Source of the DNA: Pseudorhodoferax sp032153935
Lineage (GTDB): Bacteria; Pseudomonadota; Gammaproteobacteria; Burkholderiales; Burkholderiaceae_C
NCBI RefSeq assembly: GCF_964253035.1
Contig: NZ_CAXUQL020000001.1
Coordinates: 2,480,001-2,544,000, forward strand
Reading direction: 5' to 3'
Length of the DNA stretch: 64,000 nucleotides
Part shown: positions 1-8,722 of the stretch, in pieces
Position numbering within the stretch: the first letter of the stretch is position 1
How the letters are laid out: each line of letters starts with the position of its first letter
Made by a program: the position numbers and the translations under genes
Notes under the pieces: generated by a model
What the model was told of the DNA's origin: nothing
The model's database searches: none
Seen by the model: only the letters and a program-made list of their open reading frames with translations

Positions 1-111
1 GTCGAGCGCCCGATCAGCGCCGGCCTGCTCGTGGCCGCGGCGCTGATGCTGGCCGCCATGGCCTTGCCCAGCGTCAAGCGCACCCGCGCCGAGGCGCTGA
101 AGGAAGACTGA
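1..111 (+). CDS. C-terminal end of a TctA-like permease (partial)
   Basis: Only the last 36 residues are inside the window; the reading frame is open from base 1 to a TGA at 109-111. The tail contains one hydrophobic membrane segment (LLVAAALMLAAMAL) preceded by ERPIS and followed by a basic and acidic end. This is how the large membrane subunit TctA of tripartite tricarboxylate transporters usually finishes. The assignment rests on this short tail alone, so another multi-span permease is possible. The next gene starts about 20 bases later, suggesting one operon with the binding protein and the UraD-like gene. Confidence 0.45.
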   Translation, partial: VERPISAGLLVAAALMLAAMALPSVKRTRAEALKED

Positions 112-132
112 ACCATGCAAGAGGAGACACCC

Positions 133-1110
133 ATGCCCGAGCCACTGCGCCTGCGCTTCATCCTGAACACCTTCTACTCCGGCCCGCAGGCCTGGTTCTT
201 CGTGGCCGAGGACAAGGGCTACTTCCGCGAGGAAGGCCTGGCCGTGGAGTTCACCGAGGGGGACACGCTGGCCAACGCCGTGCCGCGCCTGGCCGACGGC
301 CTGTACGACGCGGGCTACGGCGACATGAACGCGCTGGTCGAGTGCGCGGCCAGCCGGCCCGACGAGGCGCCGGTCGCCGTCTTCGCCATGCACAACCGAT
401 CGCCGTACACCATCGCCGTGCCGGCCGCTGGAGCGGTGCTGGCGCCGCAGGACCTGGCCGGCAAGCGCCTGGTCACGCACCCCAACGATGCGGCCTGGCG
501 CATGTTCCCCGAGTTCTGCGCGGCCTGCGGCATCGCGCCGGACAGCGTGTCCATCGAAGTCTCGGCGCTACCGCACAAGGACATCGTGCCGCTGATGCTG
601 CAAGGGCGTTGGGACGGTTTGTTCGGCTTCGTCAACACCATCCGCGCGCAGACCATCGAGGCCGGGCTGGATGCCGACCGGCTGCTGCGCCACTTCGAGT
701 GGCAGCACCACGTGCCCTCGCTGTACGGCGCGGCGCTGATGGTCACGCCGACGCTGCGCGATGCGCACCCCGGGGCCGTGGCGGGCCTGGTGCGGGCCGT
801 GAACCGGGGCCTGGCTGACACCGTGGCCGATCCCGACGCGGCCATCGCAGCCGTGGCGCGGCGCAACCCTGGCCTGGACCGGGTGGCCAACCGGGCCCGC
901 CTGGTCGGCACGCTGGGGCTGGAGATGGCGCATCCCGAGGGGGCACGCATCGGCATCGGCGCGGTCAACCCCGAGCGGCTGACGGCGACCGCCGCGCTCA
1001 TGGCGCAGGCCAAGGCGCTGCCGTCCGTGCCGGCCGCCGCACGCCTGTTCGACGCCGGCTTCCTGCCGCCGCTCGCCGCGCGCGTGCGCACGCTGGCGCA
1101 GGTGCTGTGA
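133..1110 (+). CDS. NMT1/THI5-like ABC substrate-binding protein, no signal peptide
   Basis: 325-residue protein of the NMT1/THI5-like (SsuA/TauA) class II binding-protein fold. The N-terminal strand LRFILNTFYSGPQAWFFVAEDKGYFREEG is the typical opening of this family, in which a small ligand lies between two lobes. I chose ATG 133 because a GAGGAG ribosome site at 121-126 lies six bases upstream; ATG 115 would precede that site. No hydrophobic signal sequence is visible from either start, which is unusual for a periplasmic binding protein. The protein may be cytoplasmic, as in thiamine-precursor synthases of this fold, or may be exported differently. The stop overlaps the start of the UraD-like gene, so the two are probably co-translated. 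Confidence 0.75.
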   Translation: MPEPLRLRFILNTFYSGPQAWFFVAEDKGYFREEGLAVEFTEGDTLANAVPRLADGLYDAGYGDMNALVECAASRPDEAPVAVFAMHNRSPYTIAVPAAGAVLAPQDLAGKRLVTHPNDAAWRMFPEFCAACGIAPDSVSIEVSALPHKDIVPLMLQGRWDGLFGFVNTIRAQTIEAGLDADRLLRHFEWQHHVPSLYGAALMVTPTLRDAHPGAVAGLVRAVNRGLADTVADPDAAIAAVARRNPGLDRVANRARLVGTLGLEMAHPEGARIGIGAVNPERLTATAALMAQAKALPSVPAAARLFDAGFLPPLAARVRTLAQVL

Positions 1111-1976
1111 TGGCGGCCTTGCCCACGTTGGCGCAGCTCAACGCTGTGGACACCACCGCCTTCCTGGCCCACCTGGGCGAGGTGTTCGAGCACGCGCCCT
1201 GGGTGGCCGCGGCCGTCGCCCTACAGCGGCCGTTCGCGAGCACGGACGCCTTGCACCGCGCCATGCTGGCGGCCGTGGCCGCGCGTCCCGAGGAGGCGCG
1301 CGTGGCGCTGTTCAATGGCCATCCCGAACTGGCCGGCGCGGCCGCACGCCTGGGCCAGATGACGTCCGACTCGGTGCGCGAGCAGGGCGGCCTGGCGCTG
1401 GGCGCTCTGGGTGCCGAAGACGGTGCGCGTTGGGATGCGCTGAACACGGCCTACCGCGTGCGCTTCGGCTTCCCGTTCATCCTGTGCATCAAGCGGCACA
1501 CGCGCGCCACGGCGCTGGCCGCCTTCGCGGCGCGCCTGGCCAACGACCGCGCCACCGAACTGGCCAGCACGCTGGCCGAGATCGGCCGCATCACGCGGCT
1601 GCGGCTGGCCGAGCGCATCGCGGACCATGGCCTGGACGGCCTGCACGGCAGCGTGGTGGTGCAGGTGCTGGACAGCCAGCACGGCCGGTCGGCCGAAGGC
1701 CTGCGCCTGGCGCTGCACGATGCCGATGGCGCGCCGCTGGCCGAGGCCGTGGAGGAGGGCCGCGGCCTGACCCTGCTGGCCGGCGCCCCGTTGCGCATGG
1801 GCCGTTACGAACTGCGCCTGCACCTGGGGGATTACCACCGGCAACGGGGCGCTCCGGACGCCTTGCTGGATGTCGTGCCTGTCGCCTTCGCCATCGATGC
1901 GCCCGAGGCCGCCTACCGGTTCACGCTGTCGGTCGCGCCCTGGGCCTACAGCCTGGTCTGCGTGCGCGAAGGCTGA
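1110..1976 (+). CDS. UraD (OHCU decarboxylase) fused to a degenerate transthyretin-like domain
   Basis: 288 residues. The first ~165 are an OHCU decarboxylase domain, which makes S-allantoin in urate breakdown. It has GHPELAG with the catalytic His at 71, the SVREQ Glu at 91 and the LNTAYRVRFGFPFI core at 111-124. Residues ~180-288 resemble HIU hydrolase (transthyretin-like). There the family His of HVLDT is Gln (VQVLDS, 185), the later His is Arg (AYRFTL, 270), and the C-terminal YRGS is replaced by VCVREG. The second domain is thus probably not catalytic, although one Arg (EEGRG) may remain. ATG 1110 overlaps the previous stop (TGATG); GTG 1107 is an alternative. No uricase is seen nearby. 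Confidence 0.8.
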   Translation: MAALPTLAQLNAVDTTAFLAHLGEVFEHAPWVAAAVALQRPFASTDALHRAMLAAVAARPEEARVALFNGHPELAGAAARLGQMTSDSVREQGGLALGALGAEDGARWDALNTAYRVRFGFPFILCIKRHTRATALAAFAARLANDRATELASTLAEIGRITRLRLAERIADHGLDGLHGSVVVQVLDSQHGRSAEGLRLALHDADGAPLAEAVEEGRGLTLLAGAPLRMGRYELRLHLGDYHRQRGAPDALLDVVPVAFAIDAPEAAYRFTLSVAPWAYSLVCVREG

Positions 1977-3206
1977 TCAGCAGCAGGCCGCGGCGTGCGG
2001 CACGTCCTGCCGGGCGCCACGCCGGGCGGACCACAGCACCAGCAGCAGCGCCAGGACGGCGACGGCGGCGCCCGCGACCATCACGGCCGCGTAGCCCAGC
2101 CCTGCGCTCAGCACGGCGGCGCCCATGGCCGCGCCCACCGCGTTGCCCAGGTTGAACGCGCCGATGTTGACGGCCGATGCCAGGCCGGGCGCCTCGGCCG
2201 CCGCGCGCATCACGCGCATCTGGATCGGTGGCACGACGGCGAACGCGCCGATGCCCCAGACCAGCACGCCGACAGCGGCGCCGATGTGCGTCTGCGCCAG
2301 CCACGGGAAGGCCAGCATGCTGGCCGCGATCAGCAGCAGGAAGCCGATCAGCGTCTTGTCGACCGAACGGTCGGCGAACTTGCCGCCCAGGCTGTTGCCG
2401 ATCGTGAAGCCGACACCGGCCAGCGCCAGCAGGCCGGTGATGAGCGCGGGCGAGGCCGCATTGAAGGTCTTGAGCGCGGGCGAGATGTAGGTGTAGAGCG
2501 CGAACATGGCGGCCGAACTCAGCACCGTGGTCAGCATGGCGGCCAGCACCACGGGCCGCGTGAGCACCCGCAGTTCGGCCCGCACATCGGTGCGCGCCCG
2601 CGCCGCGTGGTCGCGCGGCAGTGCCAGGCGCAGCGCGAGCATGGCCAGCACGCCCAGCGCCGCGATGGCGGCGAAGGACTGGCGCCAGCCCACGCTGTCG
2701 GACAGCCAGGTCGCGGCCGGCACGCCGCCGATGTTGGCCAGCGTGAGGCCCATGAACATGGTGGCGACCGCGCTGGCCTGCTTGTTCGGTGGCACCAGGC
2801 TGGCCGCGACGACGGCGCCGATGCCGAAGAAGACGCCGTGCGTGAGGCTGGTGACCACGCGCGCCACCATCAGGCTGGCGTAGCCGGGCGCCAGCGCCGA
2901 CAGCAGGTTGCCCAGCGTGAAGATGGCCATCAGCACCATCAAGGCCTTGCGCCGCGACCAGTGGCCCAGCAGCAGCGTCATGAAGGGGGCGCCCAGCGTC
3001 ACGCCGATGGCGTAGGCCGAGACCAGCAGGCCGGCGGACGGGATGGACACGTCCACGCCCTCGGCGATGGACGACAGCATGCCCATGGGGCCGAATTCGG
3101 TCGTGCCGATGCCGAAGGAGCCGATGGCCAGGGCCAGCAGCGGCCCCGTGGCGCTGCGGGCGGGGCCGCTGGCTGCGGCCTGGGTGGAGGAGGTGGTGGC
3201 GTGCAT
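1977..3206 (-). CDS. MFS transporter, AraJ/NepI-like (DHA1 group)
   Basis: 409-residue inner-membrane protein with twelve predicted membrane segments. The first segment carries the GTTEFGPMGML signature of AraJ/NepI-type drug:H+ antiporters. The loop between segments 2 and 3 has the GHWSRRKAL form of the MFS motif A. A longer open frame exists upstream, but the start at ATG 3206 is preferred because the extra residues are unlike any MFS N terminus. The gene is divergent from a LysR regulator 110 bases away, which probably controls it. The substrate is unknown; export of a sugar, purine or drug-like compound is typical of the group. Confidence 0.85.
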   Translation of the reverse strand: MHATTSSTQAAASGPARSATGPLLALAIGSFGIGTTEFGPMGMLSSIAEGVDVSIPSAGLLVSAYAIGVTLGAPFMTLLLGHWSRRKALMVLMAIFTLGNLLSALAPGYASLMVARVVTSLTHGVFFGIGAVVAASLVPPNKQASAVATMFMGLTLANIGGVPAATWLSDSVGWRQSFAAIAALGVLAMLALRLALPRDHAARARTDVRAELRVLTRPVVLAAMLTTVLSSAAMFALYTYISPALKTFNAASPALITGLLALAGVGFTIGNSLGGKFADRSVDKTLIGFLLLIAASMLAFPWLAQTHIGAAVGVLVWGIGAFAVVPPIQMRVMRAAAEAPGLASAVNIGAFNLGNAVGAAMGAAVLSAGLGYAAVMVAGAAVAVLALLLVLWSARRGARQDVPHAAACC

Positions 3207-3283
3207 GGCGGGCAGGGTGGTGCGACTAGGGATAACCCGGAGATGGCGATTGTGATGACGCACACCTTTCCAGTAAACGGCAG

Positions 3284-3295
3284 AATTTCGAAAAT
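3284..3295. promoter_or_regulatory. Dyad in divergent MFS/LysR intergenic region
   Basis: The near-perfect dyad AATTTCGAAAAT lies between the divergent MFS and LysR genes, about 20 bases before the LysR start. It fits the T-N11-A style of LysR-type operators and is embedded in an AT-rich stretch. The link to the adjacent regulator is inference from position. Confidence 0.4.
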
Positions 3296-3316
3296 ACTTT
3301 TGCTGTGATTGGGAAA

Positions 3317-4276
3317 ATGAAGCTGACACTCGAAGAAGTCACCGTGTTCCTGACCGTCGTGGACACGGGCTCGCTGACCGCCGCGGCCGAGCACCTGGGC
3401 CAGCCCGTCTCCACCACGAGCCGGCTGCTGGCGCGGCTCGAAGACAAGCTGCAGACCACCTTGCTGCGCCGGACCACGCGGCGGCTGGACCTGACCGACG
3501 AGGGCTGCAACTTCGTGCACGACGCGCGCCAGATCCTGGAGTCGGTGCGCGTGGCCGAAGACCGGCTCATGGAGCGGCGCGGCCGGCTGGCGGGCCCGCT
3601 GCACATCGATGCGGCCTCGCCCTTCGTGCTGCACGTGCTGGTGCCGCTGCTGCCGGGCTACCGCGCGCTGCACCCGGGCGTGGACCTGGTGCTCAACAGC
3701 AACGAGGGCTTCATCGACCTGCTGGAGCGCCGCGTGGACCTGGCCATCCGCATCGGCGAGCTCAAGGACTCGACGCTGCACAGCCGCTTGCTGGGCCAGG
3801 TGCGCAACCGGCTCGTGGCCAGCCCGGACTACCTGGCCCGCCGCGGCACGCCGGCCGACGCCGAAGCGCTGCGTGCGCACGAACTGCTGGGTTTCAGCCA
3901 GCCCGAGGCGCTGAACCTGTGGCCCGTGCAGTACGCCGATGGCCGCCCCGCGCGCATCCAGCCCACGCTGCTGTCGTCCAGCGGCGAGACACTGCGCCAG
4001 ATGGCGATCGCGGGCATGGGCATCACTTACCTCAGCGACTTCATGACCGCGCGCGACATCGCGCAGGGCCGGCTCGTGGAGGTGCTGCCGCAGGCCACGC
4101 TGCACAGGCCGCGGCCCGTGCACGCGGTCTACCACCAGCAGTCGGCCGTGTCGGTGCGCATCGCCTCCATGGTGGGCTACCTGGCCGAGGCCATGCGGGC
4201 GCCCGAAGCCGAATGGGCAAGCTATGTGGCACCCGCGGCGTCTAAGATCGCCGGCCCCATGGAGGACCCGCGTTGA
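3317..4276 (+). CDS. LysR-family transcriptional regulator
   Basis: 319 residues. The N-terminal winged helix-turn-helix (about residues 1-62) has the LysR pattern of an FLTVVDTGSLTAAAEHLGQ helix followed by VSTTSRLLARLE. The remainder is a type-2 periplasmic-binding-like effector domain (for example LNSNEGFIDLLERRVDLAIRIG). ATG 3317 is preferred over an upstream GTG (3305) because it starts directly at the conserved KLTLEEVTVF. It is transcribed away from the MFS gene, so control of that exporter is likely. Its 3' end overlaps the TTG start of the FUSC gene, so it may also be co-transcribed with that exporter. Confidence 0.9.
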   Translation: MKLTLEEVTVFLTVVDTGSLTAAAEHLGQPVSTTSRLLARLEDKLQTTLLRRTTRRLDLTDEGCNFVHDARQILESVRVAEDRLMERRGRLAGPLHIDAASPFVLHVLVPLLPGYRALHPGVDLVLNSNEGFIDLLERRVDLAIRIGELKDSTLHSRLLGQVRNRLVASPDYLARRGTPADAEALRAHELLGFSQPEALNLWPVQYADGRPARIQPTLLSSSGETLRQMAIAGMGITYLSDFMTARDIAQGRLVEVLPQATLHRPRPVHAVYHQQSAVSVRIASMVGYLAEAMRAPEAEWASYVAPAASKIAGPMEDPR

Positions 4277-6396
4277 CTTCCCCCTTCGAAGCCATCCGCC
4301 GCTGGCTGGTGCAACTGCCCGCCTACGGCCTGAACGGCATCGGCACGGCGCTGGGCGTGCTGCTCGTGCAGTTGCTGGCTGGCGCGCTGGGCGGCCTTCC
4401 GGCCTCGCTGCTGGCTTCGGGCGGCGCCATCTACGCCAGCCTGGCCGACACGCCGAACCCGCCGCACCGCACCTGGCGGCGCGTGGCGATGGCTGCGGCC
4501 GTGGGCCTGGTCTCCAGCGTGCTGGTCACGGCCTTGCGCGGCCATGCCGTGGTGCTGGGCGGGCTGGTCGCCGTGCTGGCCTTCGGTTCGAGCATGCTGC
4601 TGGCCTGGGGCCCGCGCGCCGGGCCGATCTCCTTCGTGCCGGTGCTGGCCATCGTGTTCACCATGGCCGGGCCGGCGCCGGGCTCCTGGCAGGTCCAGGT
4701 CGAGCACGCACTGTGGACGACCTTCGGCAGCCTGGTCTACCTGGGCTGGGCGCTCATGGCTTCGCGCTGGCTGCAGCCGCGCTACCGCGCGCTGGCGCTG
4801 GCGGCCGTGGTCGAGGGCACGGCCGCGCTGCTGCGCTCACGCGCCGCCATGCTGTCGGCCGGCCCGCGCGAGATCTCTGGCGCGCTGCCCTTGCAGGACT
4901 GGATGCAGCGGCAGGTGGCGCTGGACGAGCGCCTGCAGCCCGCGCGCGACCTGCTGTTCCCGGCCACCGAGGCGAGCGGCGCGCAGCGCCAGATCGCGAT
5001 CCTGCTGCACGCCATCGCGCTGCGCGACACGCTGCTGGGCAGCGAACTCGACCTGGACCTGCTCGGCGACGATGCCGCGGCCGAGCGGCTGCGGCTGGCG
5101 CTGGCGGCGCGCATCGCGGCCACGGCCGACACGCTGGGCTGGCTGGCCCAGGCCGTGCAGTGGGACCGGCCCATGGCCGCCGCGCCGGTCGGCGACCAGG
5201 GCCTGCCGGCGGCGCTGGCCGCCTTTGCCGACGATCCACGCCGCAGCGCGCTGGCGGCCGCCCTGGGCGAGCGGGCCCAGCACATCGCCGACGATCTCGC
5301 GCGCATGCTGCAGACCTGGCGCGGCCAGGCCCAGCCCACGCCGCTGAGCGCGGCCGAACTGCAGTTCTTCGTCTCGCCCGAAGGCTGGCCGCTGGCCGCG
5401 CTGGCACCGCACCGGCGGCTGTCCTCGCCGATCCTGCGCCAGGCCTTGCGCAGCGCCGCGGCGCTGGGCACGGCCTACTTCCTGGCGCTGGCGCTGCCCT
5501 GGGCTTCGCACCCGCACTGGCTGGTGCTCAGCGTGGCCGTGGTGCTGCGCGGCAACCTGGACCAGACCCTGGCCCGGCGCGATGCGCGCGTGGCCGGCAC
5601 CGCGCTGGGCTGCCTGCTGGTGCTGCTGTTCGCCTGGCTGGGGCAGACCTGGCTGTCGGGCGTGGCCTTCCTGCTGGCCGTGGGCGTGGCCCACGCCTTC
5701 GTCAATGTGCGCTACCTGGTCACGGCCACGGCGGCCACCATGATGGCGCTGCTGCAGGCCCACATGGCACACCCGGCCGGCGGCTACGCCATCGGCGAGC
5801 GCCTGGCCGATACGCTGCTGGGCGCGCTGCTGGCCTGGGGCTTTTGCTACGTGCTGCCCGCCTGGGAGCGGCGCAGCCTCGCGCGGCTGGTCGCGCGCGT
5901 GCAGGAGGCCGCGCGTGTGCTCGCGGCCGAGGCGCTGCGCTGGCCCGAGGCTGGCCAGTCCGACCTGGCGCTGCGGCTGGCGCGGCGCGAGTTCTACGAG
6001 GCGATCGGCTCGATCGCCGCCAGTGCCCAGCGCAGCCACGCAGAGCCCACGCGCGTGCAGCTGCCGGTGCCGGCCATGGCCACGCTGCTCACGCGCTGCC
6101 ATGTGCTGCTGGCGCAGCTGTCGGCCGTGCGCACCATGCTGGAGCGAAGGCGCGAGCGGCTCGACGAGCCCTCGGCGCGCCAGGCGCTTGTGGCGGCGCA
6201 GGCCGAGGTGGCAGGGGTGCTGGCCGGCACCGTGGAAGCCGGCGTGGGCGGCCTGGCCGATCCGGGCCTGGGTTGGCCCGATCCGCAGGCGCCGCTGCTG
6301 CCCTGGCTGCAGCGCCGGCTGCAACTCGTGGTGCAGGGCGCGCGTGGCGTGCGGCAGGCGGCCACCGCGGTGCAGGCGGCCGGCGCGCGCCGCTGA
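4273..6396 (+). CDS. FUSC/YccS-family membrane protein
   Basis: 707-residue integral membrane protein of the fusaric acid resistance/YccS-YhfK superfamily. Two hydrophobic blocks (about residues 15-180 and 380-540) are each followed by a helical cytoplasmic region. This is the two-halved layout of FUSC exporters of aromatic acids. The second block contains the typical HWLVLSVAVVLRGNLDQTLARRDARVAGT region. The start is TTG 4273, overlapping the TGA of the LysR gene, so translation is probably coupled to it. The substrate cannot be read from the sequence. Confidence 0.85.
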   Translation: MTSPFEAIRRWLVQLPAYGLNGIGTALGVLLVQLLAGALGGLPASLLASGGAIYASLADTPNPPHRTWRRVAMAAAVGLVSSVLVTALRGHAVVLGGLVAVLAFGSSMLLAWGPRAGPISFVPVLAIVFTMAGPAPGSWQVQVEHALWTTFGSLVYLGWALMASRWLQPRYRALALAAVVEGTAALLRSRAAMLSAGPREISGALPLQDWMQRQVALDERLQPARDLLFPATEASGAQRQIAILLHAIALRDTLLGSELDLDLLGDDAAAERLRLALAARIAATADTLGWLAQAVQWDRPMAAAPVGDQGLPAALAAFADDPRRSALAAALGERAQHIADDLARMLQTWRGQAQPTPLSAAELQFFVSPEGWPLAALAPHRRLSSPILRQALRSAAALGTAYFLALALPWASHPHWLVLSVAVVLRGNLDQTLARRDARVAGTALGCLLVLLFAWLGQTWLSGVAFLLAVGVAHAFVNVRYLVTATAATMMALLQAHMAHPAGGYAIGERLADTLLGALLAWGFCYVLPAWERRSLARLVARVQEAARVLAAEALRWPEAGQSDLALRLARREFYEAIGSIAASAQRSHAEPTRVQLPVPAMATLLTRCHVLLAQLSAVRTMLERRRERLDEPSARQALVAAQAEVAGVLAGTVEAGVGGLADPGLGWPDPQAPLLPWLQRRLQLVVQGARGVRQAATAVQAAGARR

Positions 6397-6399
6397 GGA

Positions 6400-7020
6400 T
6401 CAGGCCGGGGGCAGCCCCAGCAGTTCGCGGTAGTCGTGGGCGGTCTGCGGCGAGGCCGTGTCCAGCGCCTGCTGCCAGGCGGTCTGGTGGCGCAGCACCA
6501 GGCGTGCGTCGGCCACGGCCTTGGAGCGGCAGAACCAGTGGCAGGTGTGCTGCATGAGCAGCAGCTCGGCCATCATGCGGCGTGCCAAAGTCTTCTCGCT
6601 CAACCCCGCGCTGTTGGCCGCCACCTCGGCGATGCCGCGTGCATGGATCTTGAAGGCCTCGCGCACGTCGAACATCCGGTAGCGCGGCAGCAACTGCTGG
6701 GCCCACGGAATCCACATCGGCAGCTTGCTGACCTGGGCCTGCGGCGCGGGCATGGTGGCGACATCGGTGGCGAAGCGCTGGAACTGGCCGGCCAGCGCCT
6801 GTTCGGTGCCGGCCAGCACGCCGCGCACCTGGCGCGCGCGCTCCGCGTCGGCCTCGCCGAGCCAGCGCAGGTAGCCGTCGGTCAGCGCCTCCATCTGCTG
6901 TTCGATCTGGTAGGGGCGCAGGTACTGCGCGAGCAGGGCCACGCGGGCCTGCTGTTCGCGCGTCTTGCGCACCTGCGCGGCGATGCCCAGCACGGCCAGC
7001 AGCAGCAGGAGTTCGGTCAT
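6400..7020 (-). CDS. Unknown protein with one N-terminal membrane helix
   Basis: 206 residues, family not recognised. The first ~16 residues (MTELLLLLAVLGIAAQ) form one membrane anchor, followed by a charged, mostly helical cytoplasmic domain rich in Gln, Arg and Ala. A cluster HTCHWFCRSK lies at about residues 157-166, with two Cys and two His close together, which could bind metal. It is the last gene of the minus-strand housekeeping run, 25 bases after the YgjP-like protease. It is probably real because it has an ATG start, coding-type third-position GC and fits the operon spacing. No function is proposed. Confidence 0.7.
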   Translation of the reverse strand: MTELLLLLAVLGIAAQVRKTREQQARVALLAQYLRPYQIEQQMEALTDGYLRWLGEADAERARQVRGVLAGTEQALAGQFQRFATDVATMPAPQAQVSKLPMWIPWAQQLLPRYRMFDVREAFKIHARGIAEVAANSAGLSEKTLARRMMAELLLMQHTCHWFCRSKAVADARLVLRHQTAWQQALDTASPQTAHDYRELLGLPPA

Positions 7021-7045
7021 GGGCGCGCGCTCCGCGCGAAAGAGG

Positions 7046-7891
7046 TCATGGCCATTGGGGGATGGGCTCGTCCTTGAGTTGGCCGCGCAGCGCGGCGTAG
7101 TCGGGCACGATGGAGGCCACCGTGTCCCAGAAGCGGGGGCTGTGGTCCATCACGCGCAGATGGCTCAGCTCGTGCACGACCACATAGTCGATGATGGACA
7201 GGCGCAGGTGGACCAGCCGCCAGTTCAGCCGGATCGAGCCGCTGCTGCTGGCGCTGCCCCAGCGTGTGCCGGCACTGGACAGTGTGAGCTTGGTCCATTG
7301 CACGCCCAGCTGCGGCGCGTAGTGCTGCAGCCGTTCGGTGAACAGGCGCTTGGCCTGGCGCATGAGCCAGGCCTGCACGGTGTCGCGGATCTGCTCGGGC
7401 GCGGCATGGCCGGGCAGGGCCAGTTGCAGCACGCCGCGCTCGGCGTCCAGTGCAGCGCCGCCGCTGCCCGCGAAGCGGTGGCTGGGGTCGAGTTCGAGCC
7501 GGATGGGCTGGCCCAGGAAGGGCAGGGCCGCGCCGTCCTGCCAGACGATGCGGGCGTCGGCCATGCGCTGCTGGCGCGTCTGGGATTCGCCCAGCTTGCG
7601 CAGGATCCAGCCGCTCTTGTCGCGCACGGCCGTGTCGATCTCCGGGAGCGGCACCCAGCGCGGCGCGCTGACGACCAGACCGTCGGCCGCGACCACGAAG
7701 CCGATGGTGCGGCGCTTGGCGCGCTTGAACAGGTAGTCCACCACGGCCGGGCCGAGCAGGGCCTGGCGGTTGGCCTGCGGATGCGAGAAGCGCACGGCCG
7801 CCACCGGGTCCGGCAGCGCCGCCGCGGGCGCCTGGGCGGGCGCGGCGGGCGGCGCGAAGAAGTCGAGCGCCAGCTGGACCAGGGGCTTCAC
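7046..7891 (-). CDS. YgjP-like (DUF45) zinc metallopeptidase
   Basis: 281 residues of the YgjP/DUF45 family, related to SprT zinc proteases. The zinc site HELSHLRVMDHS (HExxH plus a third His) lies near the C terminus, and the family block GTRWGSASSSGSIRLNWRL precedes it. An N-terminal Pro/Ala-rich stretch is probably disordered. The start is GTG 7891, overlapping the plsC stop (GTGA), which indicates translational coupling. The cellular role of YgjP proteins is poorly defined; cytoplasmic location is inferred from the absence of a signal peptide. Confidence 0.88.
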   Translation of the reverse strand: MKPLVQLALDFFAPPAAPAQAPAAALPDPVAAVRFSHPQANRQALLGPAVVDYLFKRAKRRTIGFVVAADGLVVSAPRWVPLPEIDTAVRDKSGWILRKLGESQTRQQRMADARIVWQDGAALPFLGQPIRLELDPSHRFAGSGGAALDAERGVLQLALPGHAAPEQIRDTVQAWLMRQAKRLFTERLQHYAPQLGVQWTKLTLSSAGTRWGSASSSGSIRLNWRLVHLRLSIIDYVVVHELSHLRVMDHSPRFWDTVASIVPDYAALRGQLKDEPIPQWP

Positions 7892-8664
7892 TTGAGTCCT
7901 GGATAGGCGTCGGGGTCGAGCCGGTGCATCTCGGCCTCGATCCAGGCCTGCACCTCGCGCATGAGCTCGTCGGCCTTGCGGCCCTCGGTGGGAATCGGCT
8001 TGCCGATGGAGATGTCGACGATGCCGGGCCGCTTGACGAAGGCCTTGCGCGGCCAGCACTTGGCCGAGGTGACGGCGATCGGCACCACCGGTGCGCCGCA
8101 GGCGATCGCCAGGCGCGTGCCGCCGGACTTGTAGTTGCCCACGCCACCGCGCGGGATCCGCGTGCCCTCGGGGAACATGATCACCCAGTTGCCCTGCTTG
8201 AGCAGGCGGCGGCCCTGCTGCACCACCTTGGCGAAGGCGCGCGAGCCGTCCTTGCGGTCGATGTGGATCATGTCCATGCGCGCCATGGACCAGCCGAAGA
8301 ACGGGATGTAGAGCAGCTCGCGCTTGAACACGTAGGCCAGGGGGTGCGGCATGATCGCCGGCATCACCAGCGTCTCCCAGGTCGACTGGTGCTTGACCAG
8401 CAGCACGGCGGCGTCCAGCGAGCCATGCGGCAGGTTCTCGAAGCCCGTGATGCGGTTGCGGATGCCCAGGATCCACTGGCCGCCGCTGACGGCCGTCTTG
8501 AGCCAGCCGGCGCAGATCCAGTACATGCGTGTGGGGCTCACGAACACCGAGGCGATGATCGCGAACGTGGCCCAGGGCACGATGGTCACGACCATCCAGA
8601 CGAGGTGCAGCACCGAGCGCACGAAGGCCAGCAGCCAGGCGCTGGGGGACAAACCGTTTCTCAT
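7888..8664 (-). CDS. plsC: 1-acyl-sn-glycerol-3-phosphate acyltransferase
   Basis: 258 residues. PlsC-type acyltransferase that converts lysophosphatidate to phosphatidate at the inner membrane. The catalytic motif HQSTWE (H-x4-D/E, with Glu in place of Asp) and the phosphate-binding FPEGTR motif are both present, preceded by an N-terminal membrane segment (about residues 12-40). The gene sits between gmhB and the YgjP protease in the envelope-related minus-strand run. Burkholderiales often carry several PlsC paralogues, so this may not be the only lysophosphatidate acyltransferase of the cell. Confidence 0.88.
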   Translation of the reverse strand: MRNGLSPSAWLLAFVRSVLHLVWMVVTIVPWATFAIIASVFVSPTRMYWICAGWLKTAVSGGQWILGIRNRITGFENLPHGSLDAAVLLVKHQSTWETLVMPAIMPHPLAYVFKRELLYIPFFGWSMARMDMIHIDRKDGSRAFAKVVQQGRRLLKQGNWVIMFPEGTRIPRGGVGNYKSGGTRLAIACGAPVVPIAVTSAKCWPRKAFVKRPGIVDISIGKPIPTEGRKADELMREVQAWIEAEMHRLDPDAYPGLK

Positions 8665-8722
8665 TCGAATACCTCACCCTGGCGGGTAGCGGTGCGAGCC
8701 TCTTCGGGCGGCCGGGCGGGGC

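Noticed and set aside
1995..3308. Long open frame antisense to the MFS gene
   Set aside because: It mirrors the GC-rich codon bias of the real gene; its product is low-complexity and His/Gln/Arg-rich with no domain.
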